A stretch of DNA of 64,000 bases from Synaphobranchus kaupii (GCA_029718625.1 CM056377.1:95968998-96032997), one strand, 5' to 3'; positions 62,301 to 63,968 are shown, numbered from the stretch's first letter. Notes: generated by a model from the sequence alone, not told the origin. A program made the numbers and translations.

Positions 62301-63695
62301 ACTGCCTGCGTGCACAGCTGGAGAAGCAGCTGGCCCAAAGCGAGACCTGCCCCTCCAGCACCCAGCGCGACAGCAGTTGCCGGAAGCAGCTCTTCCATGG
62401 TGAGTGAGCATCAGGACCACTGTTCCCTGTCCCCCCATAACGCCTCACTGTGCTGTGATTGGGCCCTACTCTATAACCCCCTCACTGTGCTGTGATTGGG
62501 CCCTACTCTATAACCCCCTCACTGTGCTGTGATTGGGCCCTACTCTATAACCCCCTCACTGTGCTGTGATTGGGCCCTACTCTATAACCCCCTCACTGTG
62601 TTGCGATTGGGCCCTATTCTATAACTCCCTCATTGTGCTACAATAGGACCCTACCACTTATTTCATAACCACCTCTTACTTGCACTTACTGTTTGTTACA
62701 GATGGTGGTAGATTGTTTGATGTGTAAACTTCTGAATGCCTTCTGTGACTTGCCTCTCACAGATCCTGCCCCTTCTCCACCTGTCCGGGACACTGGCGTC
62801 CTCAACCCTGGATCCACTTACTCTGCGTTCTCCAAGGTCCCAGAGCTGGATGATCCAGAAGCCAAGGCTAACGGTGTGGATTTAATCCCATTCCCTCAGA
62901 TCGCTGTTGCTTGTCGAAGCTGGTGTGGCCACTGATTTTGACATTTATGAAGGACTTGACACCGCGCGCACGTTTTCCTGTTCCATCAAGTCTGACACAT
63001 GCTTTCTTCTGCAGATGTCCTGAAGAGGCACCCAGCATTGGAAGGAGAGGCTCCGGACGGCTCGTTCGCCAGCAAGAAGGGCCGGCACACCATCGGGCAC
63101 GTGGACGACTTCAGAGCCCTGCAGCAGCAGGTCCTGGAGGGGAAGGTGCTGGTTCACAAGATGGAGACGGTGCTGCAGGTCACCCTCGGCTCCGCCCTGC
63201 TGGAGGTCGGCTCGGCAAAGGTGAGGACGACACGGATAAACTGTGGCCTGGCAAAACCCATGGCCCCGCCCCTCTGTCCTCACCCCTGTCCCTGTGTCTC
63301 TATGTGGGTGTGCAGGCCCTGGACTACAGCAGCATGGACACCCTCCGGTCCAACACCGAGACCCTGGGCCAGATACTGGATGAGGCCGCCTCCCTCCTCA
63401 AGATGTTCTGGAGGGCCGCGCTTCCCAGCAGCGAGATCTCCGCTCAGCACATCAAGAAGGTCCGAGGCCCGCCACAGAACGGCGCCTGTATGGCTTTGTG
63501 TTGGCTGCTAGTGGTGCGTTTGTCTGAGGGGCTTGCCTCATTTCTGTGGGTTCCAGGAGCAGTCCATGAAGGAGGAGATCGGCCAGCTGAGGCTGAAGGT
63601 CACGGAGCAGGAGGAAATGCTGCAGGAAACCGTGGAGAGGCTGAGGAGCACGAACCGCACCAAACAGAGCATGGAGCACTTCATCGTCGGCCAAC
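9090..63695 (+). CDS. pde4dip: PDE4DIP (myomegalin) ortholog, long isoform, 43 exons in window, 3' end beyond window
   Basis: Myomegalin is a coiled-coil scaffold of the Golgi and centrosome. Its CM1 motif recruits gamma-tubulin complexes, and it anchors PDE4D and AKAP-family partners; this is family knowledge. Here 43 exons join with matching phases to 6,895 nt (about 2,298 codons), close to the mammalian long form of about 2,350 residues. Diagnostic blocks are the N-terminal CM1 helix (about residues 13-33), the [17 protein letters not shown] block (exon 27), the [17 protein letters not shown] block (exon 28), the [16 protein letters not shown] block (exon 29) and a CM2-type GRH-IGHVDD block (exon 41). 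The MMG8-like alternative exon at 27424 separates it from CDK5RAP2. The last exon or exons lie beyond position 64000. One stretch between exons 24 and 26 looks shorter and more divergent than in mammals. Boundaries come from splice consensus plus phase, not transcripts. Confidence 0.95.
9251..9334. repeat. GT microsatellite
   Basis: An imperfect GT array begins about 20 bp after the exon 1 donor. Confidence 0.9.
9335..13728. other. pde4dip: Intron 1 of pde4dip
   Basis: AT-rich intron with no recognised exon. An open frame near 12348-12725 on the + strand has no recognisable family and no supported acceptor; it is left uncalled. Confidence 0.6.
13729..13805 (+). CDS. pde4dip: pde4dip exon 2
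   Basis: Residues 49-74, coiled coil with the conserved [12 protein letters not shown] segment directly after CM1 in the family. The acceptor has a strong pyrimidine tract (TTTCAG) and the donor is GTAAGT. Phase 0 in, 2 out. Confidence 0.95.
13806..14690. other. pde4dip: Start of intron 2
   Basis: No exon recognised. A short direct repeat (CAGAATGGGGAAC... at about 14492 and 14528) precedes the satellite array. Confidence 0.5.
14740..18420. repeat. Dimeric satellite array (about 415-bp higher-order unit), interrupted
   Basis: About five to six copies of a roughly 400-420-bp unit. Each unit is made of two diverged monomers of about 205 bp. Type A carries GTAGCTGATGTTATTGTGTG and GCTGGCTCCAAACTATATGC. 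Type B carries GCAGCCGATGTGATTGTGTG and GCTACGTTTAAAAGCTTC. Both share an ATCATGAAAGCCAAGA core. Copies start near 14760, 15180, 17018, 17412 and 17832. The array is split by an LTR-like insertion at 15544-16974. The last units are degraded. Confidence 0.85.
15544..16974. mobile_element. Probable solo LTR inserted in the satellite array
   Basis: This 1,431-bp insertion breaks a satellite monomer. It begins TGTCATGG and ends TTACA (TG...CA termini), with near-matching 5-bp flanks CTTTC/CTTTA. A TTATTTAAGCCC promoter-like box lies near 15690-15703. Internal repeats are present: three GAGAGGCAGGGC-type units near 16056-16112, and three copies of about 80 bp containing TTCTGTTCGTCCTTC (16170-16315). 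No gag or pol coding sequence is present. The retroelement family is not determined. Confidence 0.7.
18421..20034. other. pde4dip: End of intron 2
   Basis: Open frames near 18850-19320 have no family match or splice context. No exon called. Confidence 0.5.
20035..20158 (+). CDS. pde4dip: pde4dip exon 3
   Basis: Residues 74-115. The ending LLE-KIQLLQE matches the conserved helix of myomegalin. The acceptor is ATAG/G with an upstream C-rich tract and the donor GAG/GTAGAT. Phase 2 in, 0 out. Confidence 0.93.
20739..20893 (+). CDS. pde4dip: pde4dip exon 4
   Basis: Residues 116-167, helical. It starts with [13 protein letters not shown], matching the family's LAKNEAARMA segment, and ends in ALADKD-R. 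The acceptor is CACCAG and the donor AG/GTAAGG. Phase 0 in, 2 out. Confidence 0.92.
21424..21580 (+). CDS. pde4dip: pde4dip exon 5
   Basis: Residues 167-219, a strongly charged coiled coil ([15 protein letters not shown]) that corresponds to the mammalian RIEELNQSLAAQE region. The acceptor is TTCTGCAG and the donor GAG/GTAATT. Phase 2 in, 0 out. Confidence 0.93.
22513..22566 (+). CDS. pde4dip: pde4dip exon 6 (18 codons)
   Basis: Residues 220-237. This short in-frame exon ([18 protein letters not shown]) lies between CTGCAG and GTACGT. Phase 0 on both sides makes it skippable without a frameshift. It is weakly conserved compared with mammals, so it is supported mainly by splice sites, helical composition and phase. 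Confidence 0.75.
22567..26379. other. pde4dip: Intron 6, upstream part
   Basis: AT-rich DNA with no recognised exon or element. Two tandem GGTTAGGGTTAGGG units near 24431 are too short to call a telomeric repeat. Confidence 0.5.
26380..27408 (+). promoter_or_regulatory. Candidate promoter and 5' UTR of the MMG8-like isoform
   Basis: This region precedes the alternative first exon. It includes a CpG-containing patch near 26640-26710 and a TATA-like TTATATAG at 27112-27119, about 300 bp before the ATG. In-frame stops just upstream of 27409 show that the reading frame does not extend further. Promoter activity is inferred from position. Confidence 0.3.
27424..28617 (+). CDS. pde4dip: pde4dip alternative first exon, MMG8-like ZAD-type N-terminus
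   Basis: This single 398-codon exon encodes the N-terminus of the short myomegalin isoform (MMG8/SMYLE type). It begins [19 protein letters not shown]. Cys pairs at residues 5/8 and 51/54, with an intervening helix-rich stretch, resemble a ZAD zinc-binding module. A helix (about 72-97, [16 protein letters not shown]) follows. A second conserved block, [18 protein letters not shown], lies near residues 174-191, followed by a Ser/Glu-rich low-complexity region and an SKLP motif (323-326). The start at 27424 is chosen by homology; an in-frame ATG 15 bp upstream (27409) is possible. The donor is CAG/GTATTG, phase 0, so it joins exon 7. GC content is far above the surrounding intron. Known role of this isoform: Golgi and centrosomal microtubule nucleation with AKAP9 and EB proteins. 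Confidence 0.95.
28390..28401 (+). other. pde4dip: SxLP motif, predicted EB1/EB3-binding site
   Basis: Codons 323-326 of the alternative exon read S-K-L-P within a basic, Ser/Pro-rich stretch ([11 protein letters not shown]). The mammalian short isoform has a similar SRLP motif and is known to bind EB proteins. The fit to the SxIP/SxLP class is seen; binding in this fish is inferred. Confidence 0.6.
28618..31294. other. pde4dip: Intron between the MMG8-like first exon and exon 7
   Basis: AT-rich intron, with ATTATT-type simple sequence around 28855-28920. No exon recognised. If the donor at 28617 is not used, the frame continues to a stop at 28795. Confidence 0.5.
31295..31778. mobile_element. 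Tc1-type MITE carrying a nested second MITE
   Basis: The outer element has termini CAAACCCCAATT and the inverse, flanked by TA on both sides (31293-31294, 31779-31780). At 31327-31688 it contains a second element with 25-bp inverted repeats (CCGATGATGCTAT-ATGACTGGGTA) differing at one base, also flanked by TA. Most of the inner element and the outer right end recur at 57655-58247. Confidence 0.8.
31839..31976 (+). CDS. pde4dip: pde4dip exon 7
   Basis: Residues 238-283 of the long form, and the second exon of the MMG8-like form. It reads [20 protein letters not shown] and then a coiled coil. The acceptor is TCTTTCAG and the donor AGG/GTACAG. Phase 0 on both sides fits both exon 6 and the alternative first exon. 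The 42-bp minisatellite starts about 20 bp after the donor. Confidence 0.95.
31996..32285. repeat. 42-bp minisatellite after exon 7
   Basis: Nearly seven highly similar copies of a 42-bp unit with ATATGAACCACCCACTCCAG and CATGACCACACACCAT. The period is divisible by three, so long open frames appear on both strands; these are artefacts. The exon 7 frame meets TGA at about 32001. Confidence 0.95.
32581..32700 (+). CDS. pde4dip: pde4dip exon 8
   Basis: Residues 284-323, coiled coil ([13 protein letters not shown]...), matching the mammalian ILQEKLNEMSYEL segment. A GT microsatellite ends about 10 bp before the acceptor CATCAG, leaving an atypical GT-rich tract. Donor GAG/GTGAGC. Phase 0/0. Confidence 0.95.
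32961..33053 (+). CDS. pde4dip: pde4dip exon 9
   Basis: Residues 324-354. [20 protein letters not shown] corresponds to the family's EELYQVIEGQNDTMAKLRE. The acceptor is CCTCAG and the donor CAG/GTGAGG. Phase 0/0. Confidence 0.95.
33193..33402 (+). CDS. pde4dip: pde4dip exon 10
   Basis: Residues 355-424. A Pro-rich start is followed by the conserved [16 protein letters not shown] helix (mammalian LLDLQSALFCSQLEIQ). The acceptor is GTGCAG. The donor CAG/GTCAGC is weaker than average. GT microsatellites follow within 60 bp. Phase 0/0. Confidence 0.93.
33440..33655. repeat. GT/TGTGACTG microsatellite cluster
   Basis: Three interrupted GT arrays separated by TGACTGTGTCTGACTGTATG units, starting about 45 bp after the exon 10 donor. 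Confidence 0.9.
33690..34005 (-). mobile_element. tRNA-derived SINE, copy 2
   Basis: Same family and orientation as the copy at 3590-3962, with the box B-like CGGGGTTCGGCGCCCC and box A-like head near 33985-34003 on the - strand. It sits between GT-rich sequences, about 50 bp before exon 11, and lacks the extra internal segment of copy 1. Confidence 0.75.
34057..34215 (+). CDS. pde4dip: pde4dip exon 11
   Basis: Residues 425-477, coiled coil ending [18 protein letters not shown]. The acceptor is CCTCCAG and the donor CAG/GTCTGA, a poor +3 to +6. A SINE lies about 50 bp upstream. Phase 0/0. Confidence 0.93.
34559..34663 (+). CDS. pde4dip: pde4dip exon 12
   Basis: Residues 478-512. It encodes [20 protein letters not shown] and [16 protein letters not shown], paralleling the mammalian EFRELLQYRDNSDKT and LEKLRQRIHDKAVALE. 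The acceptor is CACACAG and the donor GAG/GTAAAA. Phase 0/0. Confidence 0.95.
34882..35074. mobile_element. Foldback hAT-type MITE
   Basis: Inverted termini CAGGGCTGCCCAACCCTGTT and complement. The flanking 8-bp sequences TTGTAGGT and ATGTAGGT differ at one base. No coding capacity. Confidence 0.85.
35147..35284 (+). CDS. pde4dip: pde4dip exon 13
   Basis: Residues 513-558, [14 protein letters not shown]...LSNNEETIM. It is very close to the mammalian RAIDEKFSALEEKE...LSSNEATMQ. The donor is ATG/GTACGG, and a hAT MITE begins only 13 bp into the intron. Phase 0/0. Confidence 0.95.
35298..36050. mobile_element. Long foldback hAT-type MITE at the exon 13 donor
   Basis: 753 bp with termini CAGGGGTTCC-AAACCGGTCC and complement, and a perfect 8-bp duplication GACTAAAG (35290-35297, 36051-36058). 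The two halves are inverted copies of each other over more than 200 bp, so the RNA could form a long hairpin. It starts 13 bp into intron 13. Confidence 0.9.
36222..36260. repeat. GT microsatellite
   Basis: A GT array about 50 bp before the exon 14 acceptor. Confidence 0.9.
36309..36488 (+). CDS. pde4dip: pde4dip exon 14
   Basis: Residues 559-618, coiled coil ([17 protein letters not shown]...[17 protein letters not shown]). It aligns with the mammalian LLRAKGLEVEQLS...IIQQLQTSLHDRNKEVE. The acceptor GGCTCAG follows a GT microsatellite. Donor CAG/GTACAG. Phase 0/0. Confidence 0.95.
36620..36716. repeat. GT-rich microsatellite
   Basis: An imperfect GT array that abuts the exon 15 acceptor, taking the place of a normal pyrimidine tract. 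Confidence 0.9.
36721..36915 (+). CDS. pde4dip: pde4dip exon 15
   Basis: Residues 619-683, [13 protein letters not shown]...LLSDR-type helices with [16 protein letters not shown]. It matches the mammalian DLSATLLCKLGPG...LLSDRN. The acceptor GTATCAG sits directly behind a GT array. Donor CAG/GTAATT. Phase 0/0. Confidence 0.95.
36975..37172. mobile_element. Foldback hAT-type MITE
   Basis: Inverted termini with CAGGGGTCCTCAATC-type ends and inner GCCGGTGTGGGTGCAG arms. Flanks TTCAATAG and TTCTATAG are one base apart, consistent with an 8-bp duplication. Confidence 0.82.
37363..37554 (+). CDS. pde4dip: pde4dip exon 16
   Basis: Residues 684-747, a charged coiled coil ([20 protein letters not shown]). 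The acceptor is GTCCCAG and the donor CAG/GTGAGT. The 20-bp minisatellite begins about 25 bp downstream. Phase 0/0. Confidence 0.93.
37577..37995. repeat. 20-bp minisatellite after exon 16
   Basis: About 20 degenerate copies of ACACAGAGCTACACCTTCTA. Regular in the first 200 bp and more degenerate toward exon 17. Confidence 0.9.
38054..38144 (+). CDS. pde4dip: pde4dip exon 17
   Basis: Residues 748-777, a less conserved acidic and Pro-rich linker ([20 protein letters not shown]). The acceptor is CCACAG and the donor GG/GTAAGT. Phase 0 in, 1 out, matching exon 18. Confidence 0.88.
38268..38359 (+). CDS. pde4dip: pde4dip exon 18
   Basis: Residues 778-808, ending [20 protein letters not shown]. 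It parallels the mammalian LEKELSNAKEELELMAKKERESQ. The acceptor is GGACAG and the donor CAG/GTGAGT. Phase 1 in, 0 out. Confidence 0.92.
38456..38572 (+). CDS. pde4dip: pde4dip exon 19
   Basis: Residues 809-847, [10 protein letters not shown]...[13 protein letters not shown]. It aligns closely with the mammalian MELSALQSMM...LTRNIQIKEDLIK. The acceptor is CTGCAG and the donor AAG/GTGGCA. Phase 0/0. Confidence 0.95.
38694..38721. repeat. GT microsatellite
   Basis: A GT array about 40 bp before the exon 20 acceptor. Confidence 0.9.
38763..38882 (+). CDS. pde4dip: pde4dip exon 20
   Basis: Residues 848-887, [20 protein letters not shown], matching the mammalian DLQMQLVDPEDIPAMERLTQ. The acceptor is ACACAG after a GT array. 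The donor CAG/GTTCTG is weak, so alternative 5' splice sites are possible. Phase 0/0. Confidence 0.92.
39100..39206 (+). CDS. pde4dip: pde4dip exon 21
   Basis: Residues 888-922, [20 protein letters not shown] followed by KQLYRNL. It corresponds to the mammalian LLMLEGLVDERSRLNEALQAERQLYSSL. The acceptor is GGCAG and the donor GG/GTAAGA. Phase 0 in, 2 out. Confidence 0.93.
39373..39512 (+). CDS. pde4dip: pde4dip exon 22
   Basis: Residues 923-969, [20 protein letters not shown] followed by LEDVLR. It parallels the mammalian SSERDRTLQVELEGAQVLRSRLEEVLGR. The acceptor is CTCCAG and the donor GAG/GTGGGA. Phase 2 in, 1 out. It is followed by the longest intron of the middle region (about 4.5 kb). 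Confidence 0.93.
39513..43979. other. pde4dip: Intron 22, about 4.5 kb
   Basis: AT-rich intron with no recognised exon. The protein is continuous across it in mammals. A CA array lies at 42360-42382. Small open frames near 42600-42800 and 43600-43850 have no support. Confidence 0.6.
43980..44092 (+). CDS. pde4dip: pde4dip exon 23 (acidic segment)
   Basis: Residues 970-1007. A run of Asp/Glu leads into [12 protein letters not shown], the counterpart of the mammalian STEFTDSIEEE motif. The phase-1 start joins exon 22 to form the first Glu. The acceptor is TTTCAG and the donor CAG/GTACAA. Phase 1 in, 0 out. Confidence 0.95.
44395..44955 (-). mobile_element. Internally deleted Tc1/mariner element
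   Basis: Inverted termini ACAGTACTGTGCAAAAGTCT and complement. On the - strand, 44536-44808 encodes only the C-terminal part of a transposase ([20 protein letters not shown], ending in GKGGHTKY). The DNA-binding and most catalytic parts are lost. TATA-rich flanks hide the exact TA duplication. It lies in intron 23. Confidence 0.85.
45249..45466 (+). CDS. pde4dip: pde4dip exon 24
   Basis: Residues 1008-1079. A variable start is followed by a coiled coil ending [18 protein letters not shown]. It matches the mammalian ELKAQIEEAGFSSVSHIR. The start at 45249 rests on an ATTCAG with a poor pyrimidine tract, chosen because it keeps phase with exon 23 and the frame is open. Donor AG/GTAACA. Phase 0 in, 2 out. 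Confidence 0.85.
45661..46381 (+). mobile_element. Internally deleted Tc1-like element in intron 24
   Basis: Termini CAGATCCTTTC and complement, flanked by TA at 45659-45660 and 46382-46383. Total 721 bp. It retains the 5' part of a transposase gene and has lost the catalytic half by internal deletion. Confidence 0.9.
45784..46197 (+). CDS. Transposase N-terminal DNA-binding fragment (137 aa)
   Basis: An intact frame begins [20 protein letters not shown] and contains two helix-turn-helix regions of the Tc1 paired-type DNA-binding domain (about residues 8-115: [17 protein letters not shown], then RRIVKQ-type and [12 protein letters not shown] segments). The frame then enters unrelated sequence and stops at 46195-46197. 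The DDE catalytic domain is absent, so it cannot transpose. Such a fragment could bind terminal repeats; expression is unknown. Confidence 0.6.
   Translation: MGKTADLTIGQKTIIDTLQKMGKPQKVIAKEAGCSQSAVSKHINRKFSGREKCGRRRCTSKRDDRRLQRIVKQRRFQNLAEMQREWTEAGVSASKTTTYRRIRDMGYNCRIPRVKPLHSFSEITEVNADFRHTILIS
46464..46800 (+). CDS. pde4dip: pde4dip exon 25 (3' end uncertain)
   Basis: Residues about 1080-1192. It begins [10 protein letters not shown] (mammalian RNTMLSLCLE), then diverges, and ends with [13 protein letters not shown], matching the mammalian PRPQSLDLGATF. The donor is unclear: GTTTGG after 46800 and GTAAAC after 46905 both keep phase 0 for exon 26. Without splicing the frame runs to a stop at 46981-46983. 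The middle looks shorter than the mammalian region. Acceptor ATGCAG, phase 2 in. Confidence 0.78.
47345..47540 (+). CDS. pde4dip: pde4dip exon 26
   Basis: Residues about 1193-1257, ending in [20 protein letters not shown] followed by KDYRELL. It is equivalent to the mammalian DLQEKLLLSEATVFAQANELEKYRVML. The acceptor is GTTCAG and the donor CT/GTGAGT, phase 0 in, 1 out. A CA-rich microsatellite follows the donor directly. Confidence 0.92.
47546..47868. repeat. CA-rich microsatellite cluster
   Basis: Interrupted CA arrays right after the exon 26 donor. They include a duplicated 60-70-bp block containing GGTCAATGTCCCCATGATAT (near 47743 and 47803). Confidence 0.9.
47917..48033 (+). CDS. pde4dip: pde4dip exon 27 (highly conserved block)
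   Basis: Residues 1258-1296. [20 protein letters not shown] followed by [10 protein letters not shown] is nearly identical to the mammalian block, which makes it one of the best orthology markers in the window. No catalytic function is known. The acceptor is TCTCTCAG and the donor CAG/GTAGGA. Phase 1 in, 1 out. Confidence 0.97.
48375..48816 (+). CDS. pde4dip: pde4dip exon 28
   Basis: Residues 1297-1443. After a variable start it has [20 protein letters not shown] (mammalian LKSRVRSLSVTSDYSSSLER), then DEGWQSDG and a coiled coil ending SATWPR. The potential GTGAGG inside the exon near 48457 is probably not a donor, because the frame continues into conserved sequence. Acceptor CCTCAG, donor AG/GTGAGG. 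Phase 1 in, 2 out. A 79-bp tandem repeat starts about 25 bp downstream. Confidence 0.95.
48842..49240. repeat. 79-bp tandem repeat after exon 28
   Basis: Five copies at a strict 79-bp spacing (anchors GAAGAGCAGAGATGAGC at 48843, 48922, 49001, 49080 and 49159), decaying at the right end. GC-rich compared with the intron. Confidence 0.93.
49633..50097. mobile_element. Long-TIR Tc1-type MITE (foldback)
   Basis: Inverted repeats of about 200 bp start CAGTGAGCACCATAATTAAT (complement at the right end) and are flanked by TA. No transposase frame remains. Confidence 0.85.
50826..51061 (+). CDS. pde4dip: pde4dip exon 29 (NBPF-related coiled coil)
   Basis: Residues 1444-1522. [20 protein letters not shown] leads to EGRGVCHIL and then [17 protein letters not shown]. 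It is highly conserved and related to the ELTQLREKLREGRD segment of primate NBPF proteins. A pure CTCCTC tract forms the acceptor region. Donor C/GTGAGT. Phase 2 in, 1 out. Confidence 0.96.
51417..51471 (+). CDS. pde4dip: pde4dip exon 30 (short)
   Basis: Residues 1523-1540. This 55-nt exon reads [19 protein letters not shown] across its junctions, parallel to the mammalian KDHKSEKDQAGLEPLALR. Acceptor TGACAG, donor AG/GTGAGT. Phase 1 in, 2 out. The next exon of the long form is 5.4 kb away. Confidence 0.9.
51472..54043. other. pde4dip: Intron 30 with CpG-rich stretches upstream of the third candidate start
   Basis: CpG-dense patches at about 52140-52620 and 53640-53800 stand out from the AT-rich introns. 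They could be promoter and 5' UTR sequence of the candidate first exon at 54044, or an unrecognised mobile element: a TGTAAC sequence near 51922 looks LTR-like but no partner end was found. The frames here have no recognisable family. Confidence 0.4.
54044..54207 (+). CDS. pde4dip: Candidate third alternative first exon of pde4dip
   Basis: An ATG at 54044 in strong Kozak context (GCCATGG) opens 54 codons plus 2 nt, ending at an AA/GTAAGA donor. Phase 2 out fits exon 31 exactly (AA plus G gives Lys, then LSKELQQK). The product starts [20 protein letters not shown] and continues with a charged helix, [20 protein letters not shown]. The frame is open back to 53924. It could instead be an internal exon entered after CCAG at 53940, but that acceptor lacks a pyrimidine tract. 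Together with exons 31-43 it would encode a C-terminal isoform of about 800 residues without CM1. I do not recognise this N-terminus from known isoforms. Confidence 0.65.
54243..55938. repeat. 29-bp minisatellite, about 58 copies
   Basis: Head-to-tail copies of a 29-bp unit containing GATACAGCACACTCACTCAC and GCACAGTGA. Variant positions are GC/CC before CACAGTG, T/C in GATAC/GACAC, and CTCACT/CTAACT/CTGACT. Shorter, about 25-bp units appear at the right end. No unique spacers, so it is not a CRISPR array. It begins 35 bp after the donor at 54207. Confidence 0.95.
55951..56847. other. pde4dip: Intron before exon 31
   Basis: Contains a long GT/GC microsatellite (56285-56462) and no recognised exon. 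Confidence 0.6.
56285..56462. repeat. GT/GC compound microsatellite
   Basis: About 175 bp of alternating GTGT and GTGC units. Alternating purine-pyrimidine throughout, so prone to Z-DNA. Confidence 0.92.
56848..57098 (+). CDS. pde4dip: pde4dip exon 31
   Basis: Residues 1541-1624. [19 protein letters not shown] is followed by [12 protein letters not shown] and an acidic SDVDAASDY segment, all clear counterparts of mammalian myomegalin. Acceptor GCCTAG, donor CAG/GTACAC. Phase 2 in, 1 out. It accepts exon 30 or the candidate exon at 54044. Confidence 0.95.
57420..57563 (+). CDS. pde4dip: pde4dip exon 32 (Ser/Thr/Pro linker)
   Basis: Residues 1625-1672. A low-complexity Ser/Thr/His/Pro linker ([20 protein letters not shown]) that resembles the mammalian DSIHHSSHSAVLSSKPSSTSAS. 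Probably disordered. Acceptor TTTCAG, donor AAG/GTAGGC. Phase 1 in, 1 out. Confidence 0.92.
57616..58247. mobile_element. Second copy of the nested MITE sequences
   Basis: 57655-57975 resembles the inner element at 31367-31680, and 58159-58247 resembles the outer right end at 31690-31778. An additional block of about 180 bp lies between them. It starts with a hairpin (GTTGTTTCTCCTGACT and complement at about 57633-57696). The left terminus is unclear. Confidence 0.7.
58726..58929 (+). CDS. pde4dip: pde4dip exon 33
   Basis: Residues 1673-1740. A Pro/Leu-rich stretch leads to [19 protein letters not shown], matching the mammalian SLAEAQQELQMLQKQLGES; this segment is related to the Olduvai (DUF1220) unit of NBPF proteins. 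Acceptor CTCCAG. Donor AAC/GTGCGT is non-optimal at -1 but keeps phase. Phase 1 in, 1 out. Confidence 0.9.
58930..59942. other. pde4dip: Intron 33
   Basis: No exon recognised. It contains a poly-C run at about 59541-59558 beside a C-rich tract. A short GT array begins right after the exon 33 donor. Confidence 0.5.
59943..60227 (+). CDS. pde4dip: pde4dip exon 34
   Basis: Residues 1741-1835. A mostly disordered region ending [17 protein letters not shown], equivalent to the mammalian GDLSSGSSVYQLNSKPT. The [12 protein letters not shown] stretch parallels the mammalian KWDVMRPQK. Acceptor ATGCAG, donor CAG/GTACAG. Phase 1 in, 1 out. Confidence 0.92.
60520..60651 (+). CDS. pde4dip: pde4dip exon 35
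   Basis: Residues 1836-1879. [20 protein letters not shown] and [17 protein letters not shown] match the mammalian GADLLEEHLGEIRNLRQRLEESICINDRLREQLEHRL almost residue for residue. Acceptor TTTCAG, donor GCG/GTAAGC. Phase 1 in, 1 out. Confidence 0.97.
60764..60901 (+). CDS. pde4dip: pde4dip exon 36
   Basis: Residues 1880-1925, [20 protein letters not shown] continuing [11 protein letters not shown] (mammalian GSTSNFYSQGLESIPQLCNENRVLREDNRRL). Two in-frame donors 18 nt apart (GTAGCC after 60883, GTAAAC after 60901) could include or skip six residues. Acceptor CCACAG. Phase 1 in, 1 out for either donor. Confidence 0.94.
61049..61238 (+). CDS. pde4dip: pde4dip exon 37
   Basis: Residues 1926-1988, a Gln/Glu-rich coiled coil ([20 protein letters not shown]) followed by a further helix. 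Acceptor GTCTCAG, donor AACAG/GTACTG. Phase 1 in, 2 out. Confidence 0.93.
61584..61708 (+). CDS. pde4dip: pde4dip exon 38
   Basis: Residues 1989-2030. [20 protein letters not shown] then [11 protein letters not shown] matches the mammalian RLQHKLVLLQQQCEEKQQLFESLQSELQIYE. Acceptor CTCCAG, donor CAG/GTGAGC. Phase 2 in, 1 out. Confidence 0.96.
61903..62073. mobile_element. Small foldback MITE in intron 38
   Basis: Inverted ends GGCTGCGTTC-GGAATGGCTC and complement with TATACGC arms. The possible flanking 3-bp sequences TTA/ATA match imperfectly. Superfamily uncertain, possibly PIF/Harbinger. Confidence 0.7.
62196..62399 (+). CDS. pde4dip: pde4dip exon 39
   Basis: Residues 2031-2098. [20 protein letters not shown] and [18 protein letters not shown] match the mammalian LSSDLSHLVAEVRALRGQLEQSIQGNNCLRLQLQQQL. 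Acceptor TCTCAG, donor ATG/GTGAGT. Phase 1 in, 1 out. A 37-bp tandem repeat starts about 40 bp past the donor. Confidence 0.96.
62442..62645. repeat. 37-bp tandem repeat after exon 39
   Basis: About 5.5 copies of a 37-bp unit containing CTCACTGTGCTGTGATTGGG and CCCTACTCTATAACCC. The first four are nearly identical and the last ones diverge. Confidence 0.93.
62763..62873 (+). CDS. pde4dip: pde4dip exon 40
   Basis: Residues 2099-2135. A linker with [15 protein letters not shown], the counterpart of the mammalian AVSPPVRDVGMNSPA. Acceptor CACAG, donor ACG/GTGTGG (weak). Phase 1 in, 1 out. Confidence 0.92.
63015..63220 (+). CDS. pde4dip: pde4dip exon 41 (CM2-type motif)
   Basis: Residues 2136-2204. 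[19 protein letters not shown] and [17 protein letters not shown] form the CM2 motif of the centrosomin family, roughly 63074-63179. In relatives this C-terminal motif mediates targeting to centrosome or Golgi partners and contacts CM1. Acceptor CTGCAG, donor AAG/GTGAGG. Phase 1 in, 0 out. Confidence 0.96.
63316..63459 (+). CDS. pde4dip: pde4dip exon 42
   Basis: Residues 2205-2252, [20 protein letters not shown], matching the mammalian [20 protein letters not shown]. Acceptor GTGCAG; donor AAG/GTCCGA is weak. Phase 0/0. Confidence 0.95.
63557..63695 (+). CDS. pde4dip: pde4dip exon 43 (last exon in window)
   Basis: Residues 2253-2298, ending [16 protein letters not shown], matching the mammalian NANQQKESMEQFIVSQ. 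Acceptor TTCCAG, donor AAC/GTGAGC. Phase 0 in, 1 out. In mammals roughly 30 residues remain after this point, so the gene ends just past the window. Confidence 0.95.
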
Positions 63696-63726
63696 GTGAG
63701 CTCCACCCCCCCTGCACTGCCCTACA

Positions 63727-63966
63727 GCAAGCCTGTGATATTACTGGCCTTACTATAGTCTGCTTCATGCTAATCTTTCTCACAGCAAGCCTGTTATAGC
63801 ATTGAGAATTAGTTTGCTGTCCTCCATGCTACCCTCACTCAGAGTAAGCCTGTGGGACCACTGAGATTCAGTTTACTGTCCTCCATGCTAACCTCTCTCA
63901 AAGTAAGCCTGTTATAGCACTGAGATTTAGTTTACTCTCCTTAATGCTAACCTACCTCAAGTAAGC

Positions 63967-63968
<2 letters not shown>
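63727..63968. repeat. About 60-bp tandem repeat after exon 43
   Basis: Four diverged copies beginning AAGCCTGT and containing GAGATTTAGTTTACTGTCCT or CATGCTAACCT. They pass into a GT array that reaches the end of the window (63970-64000). Confidence 0.85.

Noticed and set aside
9090..63695. Assignment to CDK5RAP2 instead of PDE4DIP
   Set aside because: Both share CM1 and CM2, but the MMG8-type alternative exon and the linker and C-terminal blocks match myomegalin.
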